Assembly: GCA_027943335.1 (NCBI GenBank)
Contig: BSBK01003564.1
Location: 171,001-235,000 of the forward strand
Source: Chamaecyparis obtusa
Lineage: Eukaryota > Streptophyta > Pinopsida > Cupressales > Cupressaceae
Reading direction: 5' to 3'
DNA length: 64,000 nt
Shown here: positions 56,452 to 64,000 of the stretch, piece after piece
Layout: each line of letters opens with the position of its first letter
How positions within the stretch are numbered: the stretch's first letter is position 1
Notes under the pieces: model-generated
What the model was told of the DNA's origin: nothing
The model's input: the letters and a program-made list of their open reading frames with translations, nothing else
The model's database searches: none
Position numbers and translations under genes: made by a program

Positions 56452-57468
56452 TGTTGGCAATTTGGCTAATGTGGATGCATAGATGTTGTCACTATGGAAA
56501 CATATGATCTCTATTGAGAGTGCAAAATCTGGAATGCAAGTATGCAAAGTTGAAGGAAGAAATTGTCTCAGTTTGGATACAGTGATCCTGTCAGAGCACC
56601 CGATGAAGATTTAGTTGGCGACGTCCACTGGAGCAATATTTTTGTTTGCGTAGTTAACTAAAGCTTCTACAGAGTATGAGGATACCCCATCTTAGTGTGC
56701 ATAAAGTTTGGATTAGTATGGACAAAGTTATTCAAAGTTTACCGAAGAGAGTTTTGCAGACAGAACAGTTTTGGAGACAGTTTTAGCGAAAGAGTTAAGG
56801 GATTATTTTTGCTTGTCAAAATAATGACTTAAAATTATGAAGGGACAACATCCTAGATGTTTACTCTTGGATAAATATTTTGGATGCTGAACATGTAAAT
56901 TTATTAGCTTTAATAACTCATATATTCGGCATACTTGAAATATAATGAAAGATAGAAGTGATATGTAAAAAGAAAGAAAAGATAACTTGCGATAGTTGTT
57001 TATTGTGATAGTAGAAAAGGCTATTGATGCGAAGTTGTAAGCAGTACCATATTATAGTCATAAACATTTTTGTATTACCTGTTTGGGCAGTGAGCTCAGC
57101 TGGTGATCAGGATTTGTAATCTAACTCCTAACAGGGTTAAGGCTTCTAACAAGGCCTAAAGTCCTTTAACTAGGATAGATCTACTATAAATTGTAAATTG
57201 ACTCCTAACAGGGTCCAATATCCCTAACAGGATACTTTTGATTAGTGATCTTTGTAGGTACCATCCCCACTGGGGTTTTCCCTTAGCTAGGGTTTCCTCG
57301 AGAACATATGATGTGTTATGAGTTCTTTCTATTTACTGCTATGTTTGTTAATCAGCTTGATAATCTTTGTATGCACTAAAGTAATTTGTTATATCCATAA
57401 GTGGGCAAAAGAAAAATTTTGTGAAATACTGATTCACCCCCCCCTCTTAGTATTTCCTATTTCTAACA
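56452..57468 (+). repeat. E5 3' LTR
   Basis: TGTTGGCAATTTGGC...TATTTCTAACA, 1,017 bp, the same length as the 5' LTR. Box array at 57120-57235. One base after its target duplication begins the LTR of E8. Confidence 0.95.
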
Positions 57469-57474
57469 ACTTCA

Positions 57475-58605
57475 TGATGGAATATGGATGAATTGATTGA
57501 GAGGGGGGGTGAATCAGTCAACCATAAAACACTTCACTATTATTTCTTTCCAAATCCTTTAGGATATCTTAATGAATATTATCTGTTTAAACACTCGGTA
57601 AATAGATTGCAGTAACTTGGTAGATGCAGAAAGTATTAGTAAAATTATCTTTTAGACATTCATCACCAATTGTATATGATTAAGATAACTATTAAGAACA
57701 CAAGAGACACAGGATTTAACGTGGAAACCCAATATGGGAAAAACCACCAATGTATCTAGATACTGATTTCACTTTTCTGAAGTGATGCCCGGTTAGAAGC
57801 CAACCCTGTAAAAGGTTACAAAACACACTGTTAGGTGTGACCTTGTTAGAGGATTTAATCACCCTGCTAGGAGTGGCCTGGTAAGAGGTCTTGAGAACAA
57901 TTCAATGGAATTGTCACCTTGTTAGAGGATTTACAATATGGTTGTTAAACCAACTCAGTTAAGAGATTTAGAATACACTGTTACAATAATAAAAAGGTAA
58001 CAATGAAAATGACCTGTATAATAATGCAACTGCCTTGCTGATTACAGATCTTTGTTCTGTATAAGTGAGATCCTTCCTGATCGAATATATCTCTGCTGCT
58101 CCTCAAGGATATCTGGTCATCCTTCACAATTTCGCACACACCTTTCCTGTCTTTCTTCTATATATCTTCTTCTATATTTTTCACATTTGACCTTTTATTT
58201 ATATGATTTTTAGATTTGTCAAATCGGCATTACTTAGTATAACAGTTAGCTGAATTAAGCAAACTTTATTTGCAAAGATCCTTCAAGGGCCGACAGTGCT
58301 CGGTGACCATAATGAAATTTTCTACAATCTTTTGGAGACCGAGAGAACTCGGTAAACACTGATAATCCTTTTTCTTTGATAACTGAGTGAGCTCGGTAAA
58401 TGATAACTTTTCTTTGACAACGGAGTGAACTCGGTAAACACAGATTTTTCTTTGATAACCGAGTGAACTCGGTAAATACTATTTTTAATGCCAGGCAGAC
58501 CGACCGAGCTCGGTAGGTACTGATTGTTGCGGACTATGACATTGTGTGACATCAAGACAATACATAATTTGAGTAGCAATTTTCTTCAGACAATTGTTTC
58601 CAACA
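57475..58605 (-). repeat. E8 3' LTR
   Basis: TGATGGAATATGGATG...TTTCCAACA, 1,131 bp. It has GAGAGGGGGGGTGAATCAG near the left edge, an array of CCTTGTTAGAGG-type boxes at 57780-57970 and, at 58330-58530, four or five spaced palindromes such as ACCGAGTGAACTCGGT. Confidence 0.93.
58330..58530. repeat. Array of ACCGAG/CTCGGT palindromes in the E8 LTR
   Basis: Five spaced inverted-repeat units: ACCGAGAGAACTCGGT near 58339, then ACTGAG-x-CTCGGT, ACGGAG-x-CTCGGT, ACCGAGTGAACTCGGT near 58459 and CCGACCGAGCTCGGT near 58500. TTTTTCTTTGAT(A/T) links most of them. This part of the LTR would be upstream sequence (U3). Confidence 0.85.
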
Positions 58606-58800
58606 ATCTCCCTCTTTGCATTGATGGCAACACAATATGTCATAGCATAAGAATTTGAAAGGATTAGCTCGGTTCAGATTCAAATCTCCCTCTATTAGCA
58701 AACTTCCTTTTTCTTGAAAACTCTTCCTCTGACTATTGAAAATTTCTTGAAGTAATAGCAAAGACATAGCAAAGACACTCCCTCTTTGACAACACATGCC
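58606..58800 (-). promoter_or_regulatory. E8 polypurine tract cluster
   Basis: CAAAGAGGGAGAT touches the 3' LTR on the minus strand; further runs AATAGAGGGAGAT near 58690 and TCAAAGAGGGAGT near 58780 give the same three-part layout as the non-autonomous families. Confidence 0.7.
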
Positions 58801-58935
58801 AAAGACAATTCACATATTACCGGTGTAAACTAATGTACCTCAAGTACTGATTCATATGCAATGATTCCTTGAATATGCTGCATCAACTTGTTGATTTTCA
58901 ATCATGTTCTGGTTGATGCATCACTAAAACTATAT

Positions 58936-59499
58936 TTAGTGAGCCTCGGATAGGGGAATGACCCCTAACTTACCTCTTAGATACACAAATGCATCCTTGG
59001 GTAATGGTTTGGTAAAAATGTCTGCAATCTGCTCTTTTGTATGAATATATTCTAATCTAATTTCCTTGTCCTGCACCAATTCTCTGACAAAGTGATATTT
59101 AATAGCAATGCGCTTGGTTTTGGAATGCATTACTGGATTCTTTGAAATGTTTATTGCACTTGTATTGTCACAAAATATAACAACTGGTTCTTTGATTTCA
59201 ACCTTCATACCTTGTAATAACTGTTTAAACCAAACAATATTTGAACAATTTACTGCAGCACCAACATATTCTGCTTCAGCTGTGGATTGAGATGTGCAAT
59301 TTTGCTTTTTACTGGTCCAGGATACCAGTGTTTTTCCAAGAAAAAATGCTCCACCACTTGTACTTTTTCTATCATCAATATTCCCTGCCCACTCAGTATC
59401 AGTAAACACTTTTAAGTCTAGATTGCCTCCAAATTTATACCACAAACCATATTCTTCAGTTCCTCTTAAGTACCTTAAGATTCTTTTGATTGCCATCAT
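58936..59499 (-). CDS. pol: E8 Copia RNase H
   Basis: Open 187-codon frame: IKRILRYLRGTEEYGLWY, VFTDTEWAGNIDDRKST (first catalytic Asp kept), SWTSKKQNC, STAEAEYV (catalytic Glu), IFCDNTSAIN (catalytic Asp), HSKTKRIAIKYHFVRE and ADIFTKPLPKDAF, ending at a stop. It is the C-terminal domain of the Copia polyprotein, separated from RT by a frameshift near 59540 and a TAG at 59578-59580. As a domain it looks intact; it is not an independent gene. Confidence 0.88.
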   Translation of the reverse strand: MMAIKRILRYLRGTEEYGLWYKFGGNLDLKVFTDTEWAGNIDDRKSTSGGAFFLGKTLVSWTSKKQNCTSQSTAEAEYVGAAVNCSNIVWFKQLLQGMKVEIKEPVVIFCDNTSAINISKNPVMHSKTKRIAIKYHFVRELVQDKEIRLEYIHTKEQIADIFTKPLPKDAFVYLRGKLGVIPLSEAH

Positions 59500-59579
59500 A
59501 TGATTTTCCTTAGGTTTTGCTGAGAATCTGCTACTATACCGACTGCTAAGGTAATATCAGGTCTTGTATGTACTACATA

Positions 59580-60518
59580 CTACAATTTTCCAATCATAGA
59601 TCGGTATAAGGTCTGATCTACTTCTTTTGAATCATCATTTTTGGTAAGTTTCAGTCTAGTACACATGGGTGTACCAACTGGTTTTGAATCTTCCATACCA
59701 AACTTCTTAAGTATTTCCTTAATGTATTTAGATTGAGTAATGTATATACCATTCTTGCTTTGCTGAATTTGAAGACCAACAAAGAATTTTATTAAACCAA
59801 ACATAGACATTTCAAATTCTTTGTTCATTTGCTTTGAAAATTCTTTGCACTGATCATCATTCCCTGTAAATATAGTATCATCTACAAATATTTCTGCCAA
59901 TACAATTTTGTCATCCGGTCCTTCTTTAATATATAGATTGCTATTATCATTGGTTCTTTTGAAATTAATCTGAATCAGATAGTTATGGAGTCTTTCATAC
60001 CATGCTCTAGGAGCTTGTTTCAAACCATACAATGCTTTGTGTAACTTGCAGACCATGTCCTTTTTATCTGGATCAACAAAACCTTTAGGTTGCTCAATGT
60101 AGACTTCTTCATCAAGAATTCCATTGAGAAATGCAAATTTTATATCCATCTGATATACCTTAAATCCTTTATGTGCTTCATAAGCAAGTAGAGTTCTTAC
60201 ACCTTCTAATCTTGCAATAGGAGCAAAAGTTTCACCATAATCTATACCTTCTTCTTGAGAATAACCTTTACATACCAATCTAGCTTTGTTTCTAGATACT
60301 TGACCGCCTTCATTCAGCTTATTCCTGAATACCCATTTTGTTCCAATTACATTCTTATGTTTAGGTCTAGGTACAAGAGTCCATGTTTTGTTCTTTTGTA
60401 TTTGTTCTAACTCTTCATTCATTGCTTCAATCCAAATTTCATTTTTCAATGCATCTTTGATATTTCTAGGTTCAAAATCAGTAAGCAGACATGTACCTTT
60501 TAGCTTACTTCTTGTCAT
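59580..60518 (-). CDS. pol: E8 Copia reverse transcriptase
   Basis: Open 312-codon frame covering most of RVT_2: [61 protein letters not shown] (catalytic Asp), [28 protein letters not shown] (catalytic DD), FFVGLQI and [14 protein letters not shown]. Its upstream edge meets a stop-ridden hinge after integrase; the downstream end is a TAG where the family has Gln (before YVVHTRPD). The best-preserved pol domain in the window. Confidence 0.9.
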   Translation of the reverse strand: MTRSKLKGTCLLTDFEPRNIKDALKNEIWIEAMNEELEQIQKNKTWTLVPRPKHKNVIGTKWVFRNKLNEGGQVSRNKARLVCKGYSQEEGIDYGETFAPIARLEGVRTLLAYEAHKGFKVYQMDIKFAFLNGILDEEVYIEQPKGFVDPDKKDMVCKLHKALYGLKQAPRAWYERLHNYLIQINFKRTNDNSNLYIKEGPDDKIVLAEIFVDDTIFTGNDDQCKEFSKQMNKEFEMSMFGLIKFFVGLQIQQSKNGIYITQSKYIKEILKKFGMEDSKPVGTPMCTRLKLTKNDDSKEVDQTLYRSMIGKL

Positions 60519-61770
60519 AGTACCATCTGATTTGTTTCCAATATTTAATCTGGTGTATGATGCCTTCTGACATATTTGGCTAGTATAGGTTCCTTTCTTT
60601 TGAATGAGTCATGTTGTTGTCTTCTAGGATCTCTTCTTTAGGTTGCTCTGGCTTGGTAGATATTTGCTCGGTAACTTTAGGTTGAGACTCGGTTTGAATT
60701 TCTTCTTGTGACTTAGTTTGAACTTCTTCCTATGACTCGGTTACTGTGCTAGGCTCGGTAGATATAGTTTCCTCATTGATAGTTGTGTCTGGCAATGTTT
60801 CAGGTTCAATGTAAATGAATCTCCTGTAGTTTTCAAGTTCCCTTTTGCTTTCTTCTTCAGTCTTTTCTGCAAACTCATTAGATTTTACATGTATACTTTC
60901 TATGACTTTGTGAGTAGACAAGTTCAGACATTTGTATGCCTTACTTTTGCTAGAATATCCTAGGAATATTCCTTCATCACTTTTCACATCAAATTTATTT
61001 CTTCTAGATTCTTTTAAGATATAACACTTGCTACCAAATACTTTCATGTAACTTACATTGGGTTTATAGCCATACCATAACTCATAAGGAGTTTTGAATG
61101 TGTCTTTCTTCAATTGTACTCAGTTCAAGGTATGAACTGCAGTGCTGATAGCTTCCTTCCAGTACTTTATGGTGATGTTCTTTTCTATCATTAGAGTCCT
61201 TGCACAATCCATAATAGATCTATTTCTTCTTTCAGCTATTCCATTCTGCTCAGGAGTTCTAGGAGCTGATACCTATCTTTTGATTCCTCTTTCAATGCAA
61301 AAGTTGTTAAATTCATGGGAGATGAATTCACCACCTCTGTCTGATCTTAAGCATTTCAATCTTTTCCCTATTTCCTTTTCCACTCTTGCCAAGTACCATT
61401 TGAACTTTTCAAATGCTTCTGACTTTTCTCTTAAATACATAACAGTCATCATTCTAGAATAATCATCAATGAAAAGAATAAAGAATTTATCTCCAGTATA
61501 GCTTTCTATTCAATAGGTCCACATAAATCAGTATGCACAATTTCCAAAATCTCTTTAGACTGATAGTTCTTACTCTTAAAACTAGTCTTACTCATTTTTC
61601 CAATCTGACAATTCTTACATAGACCAGTATCAGGTTTCTTCAAAGTAGGAATACCTCTTACCTTCTTGAATTTGCTTATTTTCATCATGTTATCAAAATT
61701 CACATGGCATAACCTTTTGTGCCATAGCCAACTTTCTTCAATTTGAGCAATAAAACATGAATATTCACTG
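60519..61770 (-). pseudogene. pol: E8 Copia integrase
   Basis: At 61506-61770: WLWHKRLCHVNF, CKNCQIGKM (HHCC) and EIVHTDLCGP with the first catalytic Asp. After a frame change: FILFIDDYSRM, LRSDRGGEF (second Asp), a TAG, SAPRTPEQNGIAERRNR (Glu) and, at 60730-61113, TPYELWYGYKPNVSYMKVFGSKC, then a Glu/Thr-rich linker. In-frame stops: GIKR-TAG-VSAP, LN-TGA-VQL and TES-TAG-EEV. Catalytic residues survive but the frame does not. Confidence 0.87.
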
Positions 61771-62680
61771 AGATCAAGATAAAATAAGTTACCTTTTGTT
61801 TGTTTGCCTGATCCAATGAGTTTTCCTTTTCCATCCAGTAGTCTTGCTTGACTATTCATGAATTCAACCTTGAAACCGGTGTTGATTAGCTGTGCTACAC
61901 TTAGAAGATTATGTTTTAGTCCTTCAACCCAATAAGCATTATCACATATGAGTTCTTTGGTTAATGAGATTCTTCCTTTTCCTTTTATACAACAAGGTTC
62001 ATTGTTTCCAAATCTTACATTGCCACTATCACAGTCTTCTAGGTATTCAAATTTTGTCTTGTCACCAGTCATGTGATGTGAACATCCACTGTCTATTATC
62101 CATATATCATCTTTGCTTATATGAGAAATAAGTGCCATCTTATCTTCATCATCATTAGATTCATCTTTTATAGCAATAAAAACAATTTCTTCTTCACTAT
62201 CATCAGAATCTTTAGCCATAAAACATGTTTTCTTACCTTTATCCTTGAATGATTTGAAATTCTTTTTGCAATAGTACTTGTGACCTCTCTTCTCTTCCTT
62301 GGCCTGCTTGTTTGGGCACCTAGCTGCAATATGTCCAATTTCTTCACATGAAAAATAGATTAAAGGAGTTTTACCTTTATATTTACCTTTCCCTTTAGAG
62401 TACTTCTTTGCAAGTAGTGCTTCTACAATTTTAAGATCACTATCAGAACTTTCTTCTAATACTTCTTCACTTTCTGAATGAACTTCTTTTATTTTCTTGT
62501 TCTTCCTTAGTGAAACCTTGGCCTCAAATGCCAACTCAATATTTTTGGAATTTGGAACATAGTTGTCATAGTTGTCTAATTCAAAGGTTGTCAATCTTCC
62601 AACTAAAGCATCCAAAGTTATATTGTGGTTTGTTTCACATCTTCTTTCTTGAATAGCTGATACTCTTATTGCATAGATAG
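61771..62680 (-). pseudogene. gag: E8 Copia Gag C-terminus and protease
   Basis: Open frame to 62615: DALVGRLTTFELDNYDN, an acidic segment, YFSCEEIGHIAARC (CCHC knuckle with the first Cys changed to Tyr), then the protease with DIWIIDSGCSHHMTGD (catalytic Asp-Ser-Gly kept) and ICDNAYWVEGLKHNLLSVAQL leading into integrase. It joins the N-terminal Gag by a one-base frameshift near 62680. Confidence 0.87.
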
Positions 62681-63202
62681 GAGTAATGTTCTGAGTACCT
62701 TGCTTATAACAGTTTCATCAGAGATTGTTCCTCCAGAAGCTCTAATTGCACTAACACTTGCTTTGATCCTTTCAACATATTTTGCAATGTTTTCATCTTC
62801 TTTCATATTCATCTTGTCAAACTGTCCTCTTAGGTTTTCTGCTTTGGCTCTTTTCACATTTGCATCACCACCATATATTTTCTTCAGTGTGATCCACATT
62901 TCATATGCAGTAGTGTATTCTTTAATATCATCAAATTCTTCATAGCTGAGAGTTGATGCAATGTCTATCATCATGGTGTTATGATTCTTTTTCTCTACAA
63001 TGTCTTCAACAGTTAATGCGCCAGTAGGAACTGTGTATTCTTCATCAATGTATTTGCATCTTGAATCACCAATGGAAGCCAGATGAAGTCTCATGAGACC
63101 TTGCCATGCTGAAAAGTTATCTCTGTTGAAGTTTGGAATTTCTCTCTTGTAAGACATCCTGATCTTTAGCTTAGGTCCTTGAAACCCTTCCTGCAAGCAC
63201 AA
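62666..63202 (-). pseudogene. gag: E8 Copia Gag N-terminus
   Basis: The likely start is MSYKREIPNF (ATG near 63157), about 50 bp after the primer site. It contains FNRDNFSAWQGLMRLHLASIG, AYEMWITLKKIYGG, NVKRAKAENLRGQFD and an ISKVLRTLL segment, the UBN2-type capsid region of Copia Gag. The frame ends early because of the shift near 62680. Unlike ORF1 of families A and B, it has a capsid domain, so E8-like elements could supply particles. Confidence 0.85.
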
Positions 63203-63205
63203 AAA

Positions 63206-63217
63206 GCTCTGATACCA
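63206..63217 (-). other. E8 primer-binding site
   Basis: TGGTATCAGAGC on the minus strand, two bases from the 5' LTR at 63220; identical to the sites of families A and B. Confidence 0.95.
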
Positions 63218-63219
63218 AT

Positions 63220-64000
63220 TGATGGAATATGGATGAAGTGATTGAGAGGGGGGGTGAATCAGTCAACCATAAAACACTTCACTATTATTTCTTTCCAAAT
63301 CCTTTAGGATATCTTAATGAATATTATCTGTTTAACACTCAGTAAATAGATTGCAGTAACTTGGTAGATGCAGAAAGTATTAGTAAAATTATCTTTTAGA
63401 CATTCATCACCAATTGTATATGATTAAGATAACTATTAAGAACACAAGAGACACAGATTTAACGTGGAAACCCAATATGGGAAAAACCACCAATGTATCT
63501 AGATACTGATTTTCACTTTTCTGAAGTGATGCCTGGTTAGAAGCCAACCCGGTAAAAGATTACAAAACACACTATTAGGTGTGACCTTGTTAGAGGATTT
63601 AATTACCCTGCTAGGAGTGGCCTGGTAAGAGGTCTTGAGAACAATTCAATGGAATTGTCACCTTGTTAGAGGATTTACAATATGGTTGTTAAACCAACTC
63701 GGTTAAGAGATTTAGAATTCACTGTTACAATGATAAAAGGTAACAATGAAAATGACCTGTATAATAATGCAACTGCCTAGCTGATTACAGATCTCTCTTC
63801 TGTATAAGTGAGATCCTTCCTGATCGAATATATCTCTGCTGCTCTTCAAGGATATCTGGTCATCCTTCACAATTTTGCACACACCTTTCCTGTCTTTCTT
63901 CTATATATCTTCTTCTATATTTTTCACATTTGACCTTTTATTTATATGATTTTAGATTTGTCAAATCGGCATTACTTAGTATAACAGTCGGCTAAATTAA
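63220..64000 (-). repeat. E8 5' LTR, cut by the window
   Basis: TGATGGAATATGGATGAAGT..., matching 57475-58260 almost base for base. The last third, with the palindrome array, is beyond the window. Confidence 0.93.

Larger units (their letters stand above)
41492..57468 (+). mobile_element. E5: family-A non-autonomous LTR retrotransposon, split by E6
   Basis: LTRs at 41492-42508 and 56452-57468 are both 1,017 bp. ACTTC at 41487-41491 and 57469-57473 is a perfect target duplication. With E6 and one duplication removed it is 7,206 bp. It has primer site, ORF1 and ORF2 on the plus strand, and no pol domain. ORF2 is cut by E6 after 44327 and resumes at 53099. Confidence 0.95.
57475..64000 (-). mobile_element. 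E8: Ty1/Copia retrotransposon, running off the window
   Basis: 3' LTR 57475-58605, internal region 58606-63219 and the first 781 bp of the 5' LTR at 63220-64000. The gag-PR-IN-RT-RH order on the minus strand is complete and better kept than in E3, with long open RT and RNase H frames. The right edge is outside the window, so no target duplication can be confirmed. It shares primer site, C-run box, CCTAACAGG-type array and ACCGAG hexamers with families A and B. Confidence 0.93.

Noticed and set aside
58322..58797. Minus-strand ORFs in the E8 LTR and 3' UTR
   Set aside because: They overlap the palindrome array and polypurine tracts, match nothing, and the other E8 LTR is incomplete so conservation cannot be tested.

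Overview
This is a nuclear window from a land plant. Every recognisable coding segment belongs to a transposable element. There is no host gene, no rRNA or tRNA gene, no operon structure and no prokaryotic feature. The mix of old Ty3/Gypsy, LINE and Ty1/Copia remnants, repeatedly nested LTR elements, and stop codons that look like cytosine-deamination products fits a large, heavily methylated, repeat-rich genome. A conifer or other gymnosperm is plausible, but the sequence alone does not prove this.

Labels used below: E1, E2 and E5 are 'family A' and E4, E6 and E7 are 'family B' LTR elements. E3 and E8 are Ty1/Copia elements. L1 is the LINE.

Layout. (1) 1-2522: decayed minus-strand Ty3/Gypsy gag-PR-RT, cut by the window edge, followed by its probable 5' LTR and a gene-free AT-rich stretch to about 4.5 kb. 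(2) A minus-strand plant LINE (L1) in two pieces: its 3' half (RT, zf-RVT, RNase H) at about 5.2-8.26 kb and its 5' half (ORF1, endonuclease, RT N-terminus) at 37.63-41.27 kb. (3) The 29.4 kb between these pieces is the Copia element E3 (minus) plus its own insertions. E1 (family A, minus) sits in E3's 3' LTR with target duplication AAAAC. E2 (family A, minus) sits in ORF1 of E1 with duplication CATAT. E4 (family B, plus) sits in E3's 3' untranslated region with duplication TGATC. (4) A (TA)n palindrome at 41377-41491, with E5 (family A, plus; duplication ACTTC) inserted at its base. E6 (family B, minus; CAAAG) is inside ORF2 of E5, and a solo family-B LTR (E7; AAAAT) is inside ORF2 of E6. (5) 57475-64000: Copia element E8 (minus), running out of the window within its 5' LTR.

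The most interesting content is a pair of related non-autonomous LTR-retrotransposon families with no recognisable protease, integrase, reverse transcriptase or RNase H. With insertions removed, four of the five full copies are 7.20-7.22 kb and E6 is 7.55 kb. Each has 1.0-1.2 kb LTRs, an initiator-tRNA(Met) primer site, ORF1 (coiled coil plus four or five CCHC knuckles) and ORF2 (about 1,050-1,150 codons, unrecognised, with a core reading KDDICFMVD). Both families share with Copia elements E3 and E8 the LTR terminal design, a C-run box, an array of CCTAACAGG-like boxes near the LTR 3' end, the primer site and a cluster of polypurine tracts. The inference is that they are mobilised in trans by Copia elements like those beside them.
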